Shown: piece after piece, positions 40,164 to 47,836 of the stretch
Layout: every line of letters begins with the position of its first letter
How positions within the stretch are numbered: the first letter of the stretch is position 1
Source of the DNA: Brevundimonas vesicularis
Lineage (GTDB): Bacteria; Pseudomonadota; Alphaproteobacteria; Caulobacterales; Caulobacteraceae
Assembly (NCBI RefSeq): GCF_027105095.1
Contig: NZ_CP114278.1
Coordinates: 682,001 to 746,000 of the forward strand
DNA: 64,000 nt
Direction of reading: 5' to 3'
Translations under genes and position numbers: made by a program
The notes under the pieces: generated by a model
Seen by the model: only the letters and a program-made list of their open reading frames with translations
The model's database searches: none
What the model was told of the DNA's origin: nothing

Positions 40164-40799
40164 TCAGGCGTCAGCGTCAGGCTGCAAGTCCGGGTGGGCC
40201 GAGGCGAAGGCGGGATGGGCCAAGGCGGTCTGTTCGACCGCCAGCAGACGCGGCCAGGGCGACAGGTCCATGTTGAAGCGCCGCGCCGAATACATCTGTG
40301 GAATCAAATAACAATCGACCAGGGTCGGGGCGTCGCCGAAGCTCCATCCGGCGCCGTGGCGGGCGATCAGAGCCTCCAGCGCGTCGAAGCCCGGCGCGAT
40401 CCATCCTGCGGCCCAGGCGTCCACGGCGGCTTGGTCGGCGTTGAACTCGGACCGGATGACCTTCAACACGCGCAGATTGTTCAGCGGATGAATGTCGCAG
40501 CCGATCAGCGCGGCCATGGCGCGCACGGTCGCCCGGTCGTTTGCCCCCTTCGGCAGCAGGGCCGGTTCGGGGCGGGTTTCCTCCAGCCATTCCAGAATGG
40601 CCGGGCTCTGGGTCAGTACAAGGTCGCCATCCTGGAGGGCGGGGACCATGCCCTGCGGGTTCAGCGCCACATAGTCGGGCGTCTTCTGTTCGCCCTTGCG
40701 CAGGTCGTGCGCGGCGTTGTCGTAGGCCAGCCCCTTTAGGTTCAGGGCGATGCGAACGCGGTAGCTGGCCCCCGAGCGCCAATAGCCGTGCAGGATCAT
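40164..40799 (-). CDS. maiA: Maleylacetoacetate / maleylpyruvate isomerase (zeta-class GST)
   Basis: A 211-residue glutathione S-transferase of the zeta class that isomerises maleylacetoacetate or maleylpyruvate to the fumaryl form in tyrosine or gentisate breakdown. The N-terminal motif is SGASYRVRIALNLKGL, where the classic SSCS is altered (Ser kept, Cys replaced by Ala). LNPQGMVPALQDGD and TQSPAILEWLEE form the glutathione site, and the C-terminal domain has FGDAPTLVDCYLIPQMYSARRF. It overlaps the FAH-family gene by 4 bp. No homogentisate or gentisate dioxygenase is nearby, so the exact substrate remains open. Confidence 0.92.
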   Translation of the reverse strand: MILHGYWRSGASYRVRIALNLKGLAYDNAAHDLRKGEQKTPDYVALNPQGMVPALQDGDLVLTQSPAILEWLEETRPEPALLPKGANDRATVRAMAALIGCDIHPLNNLRVLKVIRSEFNADQAAVDAWAAGWIAPGFDALEALIARHGAGWSFGDAPTLVDCYLIPQMYSARRFNMDLSPWPRLLAVEQTALAHPAFASAHPDLQPDADA

Positions 40800-41464
40800 G
40801 GCTGCACCTCGAAACTGAGTGTCTCCAGCCCGTCGATGGTCACGACCACACGGTCGCCCGGCTTGACCGGGCCGACGCCGGACGGGGTGCCGGTGAAGAT
40901 CAGGTCCCCGGGTTGCAGCGACCACAGGCCGGCGGCCGCCGCGACGATCCGGTCGGGGTTCAGGATCATGTCGCTCAGGACGCTGTCCTGTCTGGTTTCG
41001 CCATTGACGCTCAGGCGGATGGCACCGTCGGGCGAAGGCAGGTCGCCCAAGGTTATGGGGCCGCAGGGCGCGGACTGATCGAACCCCTTGGCGGCGTCCC
41101 AGGGGCGGCCGGCGGTTTTGGCCTCGGCCTGAAGATCACGGCGGGTCAGGTCGCAGCCGACGGCCCAGCCGACGATGGCGACGCCGCCATCCTGACCCGG
41201 CCCGATCGCGGCGACCAGTTCGGCCTCGTAGTGCAGGTTTGCGGTGGCCGACGGATAGGATGGGTTTGCGCCGTCCGAAACGATGGCGTCGCCCGGCTTG
41301 GTGAAGAAGAAGGGCGTCTGCTTGTCGGGGTCCGAACCCATTTCGCGGGCATGGGCGGCGTAGTTCTGGCCCACGCACAGGATGCGTCGAACGGGGAACC
41401 GCTGGTCCGATCCGACGATCGGCAGGGACGGGGCGGGGCGGGGCGCAAACAGCCATTGGGTCAT
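40796..41464 (-). CDS. Fumarylacetoacetate hydrolase family protein (fumarylpyruvate hydrolase type)
   Basis: A 222-residue FAH-superfamily hydrolase, the small single-domain type (fumarylpyruvate hydrolase or acylpyruvase) rather than the roughly 420-residue FAH. Metal and active-site signatures are LCVGQNYAAHAREMG, PFFFTKPGDAIV, LHYEAELVAAIG (the acidic metal ligands) and GDLIFTGTPSGVGPVKPGD. The ATG at 41464 is the family-like start; the frame is open further upstream. The 4-bp overlap with maiA means isomerase and hydrolase are made together, completing the last two steps of gentisate- or homogentisate-type ring degradation. Confidence 0.92.
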   Translation of the reverse strand: MTQWLFAPRPAPSLPIVGSDQRFPVRRILCVGQNYAAHAREMGSDPDKQTPFFFTKPGDAIVSDGANPSYPSATANLHYEAELVAAIGPGQDGGVAIVGWAVGCDLTRRDLQAEAKTAGRPWDAAKGFDQSAPCGPITLGDLPSPDGAIRLSVNGETRQDSVLSDMILNPDRIVAAAAGLWSLQPGDLIFTGTPSGVGPVKPGDRVVVTIDGLETLSFEVQP

Positions 41465-41601
41465 GGCGACCGTTCTAATGCGGCGAAAAGTCCGTGGCGA
41501 GAGGCGTACGTCCGACCTGCCTAAAGGAACCTCGTTGCGCATGTGGCGTTGCAGCACGGGGTTCTCTATTCTACCGCCAAGCTTTCAACGGAGCGCGCAC
41601 C

Positions 41602-41946
41602 ATGGCCACCACCAAGGCTCGAGAAGACATCAAGGCCGACCTGAAGACTCTCAAGGAGGATCTGAAGACCGGCGCCCGCGAAGAGACCCAACGCCTGCGC
41701 GAAAAGGCCGCCGAGGCCGAGGCCAAGCTGCGCGCCAAGAGCGACGAAGTCCGCGAGCAGGCCCGCAGCTATTACGACGAGGCCCGCGTAAAGGGTCGCG
41801 AATATTACGACGACGCGGCCGAACGCTTCGATGAGGCGCAACGCTATGTCGTCGAGCGCGTGCAGGAGCGCCCGCTGCAATCGACCGCCGTGGCGCTCGG
41901 CGTCGGCGTCATCCTCGGCATGCTGCTGGCCGGCCGCCGTCGCTGA
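41602..41946 (+). CDS. DUF883 (ElaB/YqjD/YgaM-like) membrane-anchored protein
   Basis: 114 residues: a long charged coiled-coil-like helix (MATTKAREDIKADLKTLKEDLKTGAREETQRLREKAAEAEAKLRAK...) followed by a C-terminal membrane anchor AVALGVGVILGMLLAGRRR. This is the arrangement of the ElaB/YqjD family, which can tether ribosomes to the membrane in stationary phase in E. coli. The ATG at 41602 has a GGAG-like box upstream. Its stop overlaps the start of the next membrane protein by one base (TGATG). Confidence 0.88.
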   Translation: MATTKAREDIKADLKTLKEDLKTGAREETQRLREKAAEAEAKLRAKSDEVREQARSYYDEARVKGREYYDDAAERFDEAQRYVVERVQERPLQSTAVALGVGVILGMLLAGRRR

Positions 41947-42356
41947 TGTTCAAGGGCATCGTCAAAAAACTGGTGGCGACGGCTGTCGTCGCCGCCAGCG
42001 CGTTCCTGGCCGTCGTCTTCCTGGGCGTGGCCATCTTCTATGCGCTCAGCCTGACGCTGACGCCGCTCGGTGCGGCGGCCGTGACCTTCGGTCTGTTCGC
42101 CCTGGTCGCCCTGATCGTGACCTTGGTCTTCCTGAAGGGCGACAAGCATGACGACGCCGAAGAGGACGATGAGCCTGATGGCCTGCTGGGCAAGGTGATC
42201 CACATCGTTCGCGAGCGGCCGATCGTCGGCGCCGTGGGCGGTCTGGGCGCGGCCTTCCTGCTGCTGCGCAACCCGGCTCTGGCGGCGATCGTCGCAAGCA
42301 TGGTCGCGGATCGCAAGATGGATCAGGGCGGCTATTCGCGTCGTCGCCGTCGATAG
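41946..42356 (+). CDS. Small membrane protein, holin-superfamily-like (YqjE/phage holin family type)
   Basis: 136 residues with two adjacent N-terminal transmembrane helices (about 10-33 and 40-62), an acidic linker (GDKHDDAEEDDEPDG), a third hydrophobic stretch (VGAVGGLGAAFLLLRNPALAAIVASMV) and a basic tail YSRRRRR. Proteins placed next to YqjD-type genes in this way are usually annotated as phage holin family or YqjE-like. Nothing suggests it is a true holin. The TGATG junction with the DUF883 gene implies coupled translation. Confidence 0.75.
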   Translation: MFKGIVKKLVATAVVAASAFLAVVFLGVAIFYALSLTLTPLGAAAVTFGLFALVALIVTLVFLKGDKHDDAEEDDEPDGLLGKVIHIVRERPIVGAVGGLGAAFLLLRNPALAAIVASMVADRKMDQGGYSRRRRR

Positions 42357-42453
42357 GCGATGGAACGGCCAGGCGACCCTGGCGTTGATGATGCAGACCG
42401 ACGAACGGCTCCCGGGTCGCCGACGGCAACATCAACTCAGGAGAGCTAAACCC

Positions 42454-42633
42454 ATGATGCGCTGGGCAATTATCTTCCTCGTCGTGGCCTTGGTCGCGGC
42501 CGTGCTGGGCTTCGGCGGCATTGCGAACTTCTCGTTCGAGATCGCAAAGTTCGTCGCCGTCGTGGCCATTATCCTGTTCGTCATCGCCCTGGTGGCCGGC
42601 GGACTGCGTGGACGGGGTTCGCCGCGACTGTAG
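42454..42633 (+). CDS. DUF1328 family small membrane protein (YtjA-like)
   Basis: 59 residues, nearly all hydrophobic: MMRWAIIFLVVALVAAVLGFGG, then IANFSFEIAKFVAVVAIILFVIALVAGGLRG. This is the DUF1328/YtjA pattern. The ATG at 42454 is preceded by AGGAG 9-13 nt upstream. Members are often stress- or stationary-phase-induced in alphaproteobacteria, fitting its place after two other stress-type membrane proteins. A terminator follows. Confidence 0.9.
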   Translation: MMRWAIIFLVVALVAAVLGFGGIANFSFEIAKFVAVVAIILFVIALVAGGLRGRGSPRL

Positions 42634-42654
42634 GCTGAAAACACAAAGTCGAAC

Positions 42655-42685
42655 GAGGGGCGGAGCCGGAGGCTTCGCCCCTTTT
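42655..42685 (+). terminator. Intrinsic terminator after the DUF1328 gene
   Basis: GGGGCGGAGCC and GGCTTCGCCCC form a GC-rich stem around a short ggag loop, followed by CTTTT. It ends the three-gene small-membrane-protein cassette. Confidence 0.78.
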
Positions 42686-42716
42686 CCATGCGCAGCGTGG
42701 ACTCGGAAGAAAGAAC

Positions 42717-42745
42717 TTTACAATACAAAGCAAATGGGCTATCCT
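42717..42745 (+). promoter_or_regulatory. Promoter of the membrane-protein / winged-helix pair
   Basis: TTTACA (42717-42722) and TATCCT (42740-42745) are separated by exactly 17 bp, lying 28 bp before the start codon at 42774. The AT-rich stretch contrasts with its surroundings and fits a housekeeping promoter. Confidence 0.55.
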
Positions 42746-42773
42746 GTCTCAACGGTTCGAGGAGGAGAGCATC

Positions 42774-43397
42774 ATGACCCGCGAGACCCAAGCCATTCAG
42801 GACGACATCGCCTATATGCGCAGCCTGGCGCACGAGGGGCGGCACGCACCCCTTCTGGCCGGTCCGATCCTTATAGCCGCGGCCGTGGTTTTCGGTGGCG
42901 CTAGTCTCGGGCAGTGGGCGATTCAATCGGGTGCCGTTCAAGTGAATCCGTGGGCTCAGTTGTGGTTGTGGATGGGCGCAGGCGTCGTCTTCGCAGTCGC
43001 CCTGAGTCTCCTGATCGGGCGTATGAAGGGAAAGCCCGGCATCAACTCAGCGGGAAACAAGGCAGTGGGAGCGGCCTGGTCCGGCGTAGGCTACGGTATC
43101 TTCGTAACCTGGCTGGCGCTGGTCGCCCTGTCCCTAAAGACCGGAAACTGGTCGTGGATGGCCGTGATGCCGACGACGGTGCTGGTTGCCTATGGCTCGG
43201 CCTGGATGATTGGCGCAGCGATGACCAAAACGCGCTGGATGTCGTTCACGGCCCTTGCGGCCTATGCCGGCGCGGTTGCCGTGGCTTGGTTCATCGACAG
43301 CCCCATGATCTATTTGGTCTTCACGATTGTCCTCGTCGCCATCGCGCTGATCCCAGGGATCATCCTGATGCGTCAGGAACCGTCGGAGGTGGTCTAG
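42774..43397 (+). CDS. Membrane protein of unknown function, partner of a winged-helix regulator
   Basis: 207 residues with about six transmembrane helices in three pairs (near 28-46, 62-82, 100-122, 128-148, 155-172, 176-196) and a cytosolic N-terminus (MTRETQAIQDDIAYMRSLAHEG). There are no active-site motifs. An excellent ribosome-binding site, GAGGAGGAGAG, precedes the ATG. It lies one base before a small winged-helix gene. This pairing (DUF-type membrane protein plus HTH_34 regulator) recurs in bacteria and suggests the regulator controls, or is controlled with, the membrane protein. Confidence 0.7.
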   Translation: MTRETQAIQDDIAYMRSLAHEGRHAPLLAGPILIAAAVVFGGASLGQWAIQSGAVQVNPWAQLWLWMGAGVVFAVALSLLIGRMKGKPGINSAGNKAVGAAWSGVGYGIFVTWLALVALSLKTGNWSWMAVMPTTVLVAYGSAWMIGAAMTKTRWMSFTALAAYAGAVAVAWFIDSPMIYLVFTIVLVAIALIPGIILMRQEPSEVV

Positions 43398-43398
43398 C

Positions 43399-43701
43399 AT
43401 GGCCGACGACTTCGACATCAGCCGGATCGACGACGTCATTCACGGGCGCATCCGGCTGGGGATCATGGCCTTTCTGTCCGGGGCGGGGTCGGCCGACTTC
43501 ACCACCCTGAAAACCCGGTTGCAGACGACGGACGGCAATCTGTCCGTCCATCTGCGAAAGCTGGAAGAGGCAGGGTTCGTCGCCGTCTCCAAGCGTTTCA
43601 ACGGTCGCAAGCCGCTGACGGAGGCCAGTCTGACCGATCAGGGACGCGACGCCTTCGTCGCCTATCTGGATGCGATGGCGGGCCTGCTGCCAGAGCGGTG
43701 A
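43399..43701 (+). CDS. Winged-helix transcriptional regulator (HTH_34/MarR-like)
   Basis: 100 residues with a single winged-helix domain: DDVIHGRIRLGIMAFLSG, then ADFTTLKTRLQTTDGNLSVHLRKLEEAGFVAVSKRFNGRKPLTEASLTDQGRDAF, the typical HTH_34 arrangement with recognition helix GNLSVHLRKLEEAG. It has no separate ligand domain. It immediately follows the membrane protein gene and shares its promoter. It probably autoregulates the two-gene operon. The target sites are unknown. Confidence 0.88.
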   Translation: MADDFDISRIDDVIHGRIRLGIMAFLSGAGSADFTTLKTRLQTTDGNLSVHLRKLEEAGFVAVSKRFNGRKPLTEASLTDQGRDAFVAYLDAMAGLLPER

Positions 43702-43722
43702 ACATGGGCTAGAAACGCGGTC

Positions 43723-44502
43723 ATGACCGACCGCCATCACGCCTTCGAGGCCATCGACAACTTTCGGGACTATGGCGACTACGCCACGGCGGCCGGGCGG
43801 CGCGTGAAGCCCGGCCGTCTGCTGCGTTCGGCCCACCACGCCCGCGCCAGCGAGGCCGATCTGGAGCGGCTGAAGGCGCTGGACATCGGGACCGTGGTCG
43901 ATCTGCGCCGACCCGGCGAGCGCCGCGACCAGCCGTCGCGTCGGCCTGAAGGCTTCAGCGGGCAGGTCATCGAAGGCGGCGTGGATGACGGCGCCGAGGC
44001 GCCGCACATCACCTTTCTGAAGACCGCCGACCTGACGCCGGACTCCGGGCGGCGCTTCATGACCCAGACCTATCGCGCCCTGCCGTTCGACCCGTCGCAT
44101 CAGGACGTGTTCGGCCGCTATTTTCAGGCCCTGGCGGATCAAGATCGGCCGGTGGTGATCCATTGCGCGGCGGGGAAGGATCGGACGGGTTTTCTCGCCG
44201 CCCTGACCCACCATCTGCTGGGCGTGTCGCGCCACGACATGGTCGGGGACTATCTGCTGACCAATACCGCCGTCGATCTGGCGGGTCGGGCGCCCGGCAT
44301 CGCCAGACAGCTGCACAAGATGACGGGTCGGGTCGCGTCGGACGATGCGATCGTGGCCTTCTTAGGGGTTGAGGCCGCCTATCTGGAAGCCGCCTTCGCC
44401 GAGGTCGAGGCGCGGCACGGATCGGTGGACGCCTATCTGAAGGAGGCGCTGGGCGTCGATGCGGCGCGGCGGGACCGGATCGTGGAGCGGCTGACCGCGT
44501 GA
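43723..44502 (+). CDS. Tyrosine-protein phosphatase (Y_phosphatase3 type)
   Basis: A 259-residue phosphatase of the bacterial Y_phosphatase3/IphP-like class. The Cys-x5-Arg P-loop is visible as HCAAGKDRTGFLAAL, preceded by an N-terminal NFRDYGDYATAAGRRVKPGRLLRSAHHARASE and the general-acid region DLRRPGERRDQPSRR. Relatives dephosphorylate phosphotyrosine, sometimes phosphoinositides. There is no signal peptide, so it is cytosolic. Its stop overlaps the pabB GTG start (GTGA), so the two are coupled although functionally unrelated. Confidence 0.9.
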   Translation: MTDRHHAFEAIDNFRDYGDYATAAGRRVKPGRLLRSAHHARASEADLERLKALDIGTVVDLRRPGERRDQPSRRPEGFSGQVIEGGVDDGAEAPHITFLKTADLTPDSGRRFMTQTYRALPFDPSHQDVFGRYFQALADQDRPVVIHCAAGKDRTGFLAALTHHLLGVSRHDMVGDYLLTNTAVDLAGRAPGIARQLHKMTGRVASDDAIVAFLGVEAAYLEAAFAEVEARHGSVDAYLKEALGVDAARRDRIVERLTA

Positions 44503-45812
44503 GCGAGGTTTTCAGCCACACCGTCGCGCGCGACGCGCCATGGGTCGATCCGGTCGCGGTGGCGGCGGGTCTGGGCGGCGGCGACGGCGCCTTGGCCCTG
44601 CTGTCGGACGGCGGGCCGGGCGGTCGCTGGAGCCATGTCGCCCAGGCGCCAGACGTTGTGCGGGTCGGCCCGGTGGCTGACGCCGCGCCGTTTCAGGCGC
44701 TGCGGGATCCGGTGTTTGCCGCGGGCGTCGTCGGTCTGGCGGCCTATGACGCAGGCGCCCGGCCGGCCACCGGACAGCGCGAGACGGTCTGGCCCGATCT
44801 GATGCTGGCGCGCTATCCCGCCATGCTGAGCTTCGATCATCAACGGCGCTCAGTGTGCGCCACAGGGCGAGGCGCGACGGCGGAGAAGGCGACGGCGGCG
44901 GCCGAGCGGGCTCTGACCTGGCTGGCGACAGCCGCACCGGTCGTGACCCCCTCCGCGCCGGCCGACCGGTTCGAGGCCGAGGCGCCGGCGAGCGCCTATC
45001 GCGATGCGGTCGCGGATGTGGTGGAGCGCATCGCGGCGGGGGAGCTGTTTCAGGCCAATATCGCCCGAGCCTGGTCCGGCGTGCTGAGGCTCGGCCGCGA
45101 TCCGTTCGAGGTCTTCCTGCGGCTGCAAAAAGAGCGGTCGTCGCCGTTCGGGGCCTATTGGCGGATCGGTGATCGGGCGCTGGTGTCGAACTCGCCCGAA
45201 CTGTTCCTCGCCTTCGATCCCGCCAGCCGCCGCATCGAGGCCCGCCCGATCAAGGGCACCCGACCGCGTGCAGACGAGCCGCAACAGGATGCGGCTATGG
45301 CGGACGAACTGAGCGTCAGCGCCAAGGATCGCGCCGAGAACCTGATGATCGTGGACCTGATGCGTAACGACCTGGCCCGCGTGTCGCAGCCCGGGTCGGT
45401 CAAGGTCGAGGCACTTTTCGAAGTCGAACGCCATCCCACGGTGCATCATCTGGTCTCCACCGTCACCTCGACGGCGCGGCCCGGCGTCGGCCCGGCCGAG
45501 CTGCTGGAGGCGACCTTTCCGCCGGGATCGATCACCGGCGCGCCGAAGCATCAGGCGATGAAGGTGATCGCGGCGCACGAGGCGCCGCGCGGTCCTTGGT
45601 GCGGGTCGCTGTTCCTGATCGGCGATGACGGCGCGATGATGGCTTCCGTCCTTATCCGCACGGCCGGTTTTGAGCTGACACACGACGTCTGGCGTTACCG
45701 CACCCTGGCCGGCGCCGGCATCGTCGCGGACAGCGATCCGGCCGCCGAGGAGGCCGAAACGGACGCGAAGATCTCGGCGCTGCGGCAGGCGCTGGTTGGG
45801 CCGTCAGCCTAG
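44499..45812 (+). CDS. pabB: Aminodeoxychorismate synthase component I
   Basis: A 437-residue chorismate-binding enzyme producing 4-amino-4-deoxychorismate for folate. It has the compact PabB form. The chorismate-binding domain has LFQANIARAW, IEARPIKGTRPR (Lys typical of PabB), SAKDRAENLMIVDLMRNDLARVS, and TFPPGSITGAPKHQAMKVI. The N-terminal part lacks a recognisable glutamine amidotransferase, so ammonia must come from a separate PabA. The GTG at 44499 overlaps the phosphatase stop. It meets the TadE-like gene head-on with a 4-bp overlap. Confidence 0.93.
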   Translation: MSEVFSHTVARDAPWVDPVAVAAGLGGGDGALALLSDGGPGGRWSHVAQAPDVVRVGPVADAAPFQALRDPVFAAGVVGLAAYDAGARPATGQRETVWPDLMLARYPAMLSFDHQRRSVCATGRGATAEKATAAAERALTWLATAAPVVTPSAPADRFEAEAPASAYRDAVADVVERIAAGELFQANIARAWSGVLRLGRDPFEVFLRLQKERSSPFGAYWRIGDRALVSNSPELFLAFDPASRRIEARPIKGTRPRADEPQQDAAMADELSVSAKDRAENLMIVDLMRNDLARVSQPGSVKVEALFEVERHPTVHHLVSTVTSTARPGVGPAELLEATFPPGSITGAPKHQAMKVIAAHEAPRGPWCGSLFLIGDDGAMMASVLIRTAGFELTHDVWRYRTLAGAGIVADSDPAAEEAETDAKISALRQALVGPSA

Positions 45813-46360
45813 CAATCGGAACAGACGATCAAATCTGTCGTGCGGGGACGAAGATAAGCCATGCGCTTGAACCGCGTGGCGGCGGGCGCGATCTGATCGA
45901 AGGGCGAGTCGAAGTCGTAGTTGGCCTCGGCGATGATGACCGACTCCCCTTCGGCCAACATGTCGTCGGGCACCTTGGCTTCCGCTACCGTGAGCTTGCT
46001 TGCGATGCCTTTCCCGATGCTCCAGTCCACCCGATAGGTGGTGGCGTTGACGCGGGTGACGCTGCTGACCCTCTGCGTCAGGGTGGTGGTGGCGAAGGGG
46101 GACATGATGACGTCGCCGATCGCGAAAACGTCCTCGATCTGGCTCTTGACGAACTTGTCGTTCTGAGAGGTCAGGTCAGCGACCATGGCCGCGACGTGAT
46201 CGGTGCGCTTCAAGGCCATATAGGCCTGACAGTATTCGACCATGGCGAAATACATCACGATCAGGACCGGCGCCAGGAAGGCGAATTCGATGGCGGCGAC
46301 GCCACGCGTATCGCGCGCCAGCCGCTTCCAGACGTGACGTTCGAGGGGCTTAGGACGCAT
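45809..46360 (-). CDS. TadE/TadG-like pseudopilin (pilus-locus protein)
   Basis: 183 residues with a basic N-terminus and the TadE-type prepilin-like segment GVAAIEFAFLAPVLIVMYFAMVEYCQAYM (residues about 20-48), then a predicted periplasmic domain. TadE-like proteins are minor pseudopilins of Flp/Tad pili, with the Glu of AIEFA important for processing and assembly. It overlaps the next TadE-like gene by 11 bp and is the last of three leftward genes that belong with the rightward cpa block. Its 3' end overlaps pabB by 4 bp. Confidence 0.88.
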   Translation of the reverse strand: MRPKPLERHVWKRLARDTRGVAAIEFAFLAPVLIVMYFAMVEYCQAYMALKRTDHVAAMVADLTSQNDKFVKSQIEDVFAIGDVIMSPFATTTLTQRVSSVTRVNATTYRVDWSIGKGIASKLTVAEAKVPDDMLAEGESVIIAEANYDFDSPFDQIAPAATRFKRMAYLRPRTTDLIVCSDC

Positions 46361-46895
46361 TCCAGGGCTCGTTCTGGAAAGCCGTCGCCGTGGTCAGCAG
46401 CACCTTTCCGACGCCGACGCGCGACACGGCCTGGCTGACGAAGGGTGTCGCCAGGGGGTGCACGTACCAGACGCGCACCAGGATGATGTTTCCGGGCTTT
46501 CCGCCGTCATAGATGGTCTTGGTGTCGTCGATGGCGCCGTTTGCGACTGGGTCGGTCGTGTCCGGTCGCGAGAAGGCCGGGATCACCCGCACATCGACGG
46601 TCGCGCGGCTGGTGCAGTCGTTCTTGAACAGGATCATGCGATTGCACAGTTCCGTCTTGAACGCCGCCTTGTCGAAACGCCTTGCGTCCGCCTGCCCCGT
46701 GCGGATGAGGCGGCCGCTTTCCATGGTCGCCGTTTCCAAAACGGAATCCAGGATGAAGACGACCCCCAGCTCCAGGATCGAGAAGATCATCAGGAAGAAG
46801 GGAATGGCGACCATGGCGAACTCCACGGCCGCCGCGCCTTCGCGCCGTCGTTTGGAGCGCGCGGTCCGTGACTTCGACGATCTCCAGAAAGCCAT
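46350..46895 (-). CDS. TadE family pseudopilin
   Basis: 181 residues with a strongly basic leader (SSKSRTARSKRRREG) and the hydrophobic segment AAAVEFAMVAIPFFLMIFSILELGVVFIL carrying the conserved VEFA motif. A periplasmic domain with two cysteines (ELCNRM, NDCTS) follows. It is a minor pseudopilin of the Flp/Tad pilus. An ATG at 46895 is favoured over the preceding GTG. It overlaps the downstream TadE-like gene and lies 9 bp after the CpaC-N-domain protein, so the three form one operon. Confidence 0.9.
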   Translation of the reverse strand: MAFWRSSKSRTARSKRRREGAAAVEFAMVAIPFFLMIFSILELGVVFILDSVLETATMESGRLIRTGQADARRFDKAAFKTELCNRMILFKNDCTSRATVDVRVIPAFSRPDTTDPVANGAIDDTKTIYDGGKPGNIILVRVWYVHPLATPFVSQAVSRVGVGKVLLTTATAFQNEPWNAS

Positions 46896-46904
46896 CACCC
46901 GCGA

Positions 46905-47327
46905 TCAGGGCGCGGTAGGCGCGGGGGCCGCCGATGAGGACGAGGATCGGACGCTGGGCGTGCAGGAAACACCACAAGCCATTTCGGTGGCCTGGGCGCC
47001 GCGCCAGACCCGAACCGAGCCGGTCGAGCCGCCGGTCACCACCACTTCGCGCTGAAACAGGGTGCGGCCCACGCCGTCAACCGCGACCACTTCGGTCACG
47101 CCATAGCCCTTGCCGACGATGAACATGGTGTTGGCGTCGACCAGCGAGACGTCGGCGATCTGAGGATTGCCGACGATGATGGAAGCGGCGGCCCCCCGAA
47201 GTTGAACGCGCGCGGAGCGGTCGATCTCGACGTTGAGCGCGCCGTCCTGGGCGTTCGCGGTCAAGGGGGCGGCCAGTGGCGCGGCGAGAAGGGCCGCAGA
47301 GAGCAGAAGGGACGAGATGCGAGACAT
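46905..47327 (-). CDS. Stand-alone pilus assembly N-terminal domain protein (CpaC-N-like)
   Basis: 140 residues: signal peptide (MSRISSLLLSAALLAAPLAAPLTANA), then one T2SS/T3SS pilus N-terminal domain (VQLRGAAASIIVGNPQIADVSLVDANTMFIVGKGYGVTEVVAVD), the same domain that opens CpaC. A short Ser/Ala/Pro-rich tail with two cysteines (MACGVSC) follows. It lacks the secretin barrel. It probably acts in the periplasm with the outer-membrane secretin CpaC or caps pseudopilins. It is the first gene of the leftward TadE operon, divergent from pilA. Confidence 0.88.
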   Translation of the reverse strand: MSRISSLLLSAALLAAPLAAPLTANAQDGALNVEIDRSARVQLRGAAASIIVGNPQIADVSLVDANTMFIVGKGYGVTEVVAVDGVGRTLFQREVVVTGGSTGSVRVWRGAQATEMACGVSCTPSVRSSSSSAAPAPTAP

Positions 47328-47422
47328 CGACGGCTCTTGATAGTGGCGCGTGCAGACGCGGACGCGCGCATGATGGCGCCGTGATCCTCAACAAAGACTG
47401 AAGCGCCGGAATGGAAATTTTC

Positions 47423-47447
47423 TTTGGTAAATCGAGCCGTAACCAAA
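47423..47447. promoter_or_regulatory. Inverted repeat in the divergent pilA / TadE-operon promoter region
   Basis: TTTGGT (47423-47428) and ACCAAA (47442-47447) are perfect complements separated by 13 nt, centred in the 237-bp divergent region. It may be an operator serving both directions. I could not find a convincing sigma-54 (GG-N10-GC) promoter or a full CtrA TTAA-N7-TTAA box here. Confidence 0.35.
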
Positions 47448-47564
47448 CCTCGTAGCTCTGATTTAACGGGGGTCTGGCATTTTGATCCTGCGTTTGGGGG
47501 TCAAGCGGGCTACCGGCTCCCCCCGCCAAGTTGCTCGCTAGACCATTTGAAAAAGGACCTACCC

Positions 47565-47741
47565 ATGACCAAGTTCATCTCGCGCTTCGCCAAAGACGAA
47601 TCGGGCGCCACCGCCATCGAATACGGCCTGATCGCTGCTCTGATCGCCGTCGCCCTGATCACCGTGCTCGGCACCATGAGCGGCCAGCTGAAGGCCACCT
47701 TCACGAAGGTCGAGAACTCGCTGAAGGCCGCTAACGCCTAA
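47565..47741 (+). CDS. pilA: Flp/Fap-type major pilin
   Basis: 58 residues: short leader MTKFISRFAKDESG, then the prepilin motif ATAIEYGLIAALIAVALITVLGTM with conserved Glu and Tyr, then KATFTKVENSLKAANA. This is the Flp pilin pattern, processed by CpaA at the Gly/Ala junction. Start ATG at 47565 with AAAGGA upstream. A strong terminator follows directly, so pilA is expressed as its own, probably abundant transcript, separate from cpaA onward. Confidence 0.96.
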   Translation: MTKFISRFAKDESGATAIEYGLIAALIAVALITVLGTMSGQLKATFTKVENSLKAANA

Positions 47742-47770
47742 GACGCGCGACAGATCTCCCAATCTGTCGG

Positions 47771-47800
47771 AAGGGCCGGGACGCAAGTCCCGGCCCTTTT
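47771..47800 (+). terminator. Intrinsic terminator after pilA
   Basis: AAGGGCCGGGAC-gcaa-GTCCCGGCCCTTTT is a perfect GC-rich stem with a GCAA tetraloop and T run. It isolates the pilin transcript from the cpaA-led operon that begins 37 bp later. Confidence 0.92.
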
Positions 47801-47836
47801 CGCATGGCGGCAACCCAACCTTAAGTCCTATCAGCC

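Noticed and set aside
47328..47564. Sigma-54 promoter for pilA, as in Caulobacter crescentus
   Set aside because: Candidate GG...GC pairs have the wrong spacing (12 rather than 10); no consistent site found.
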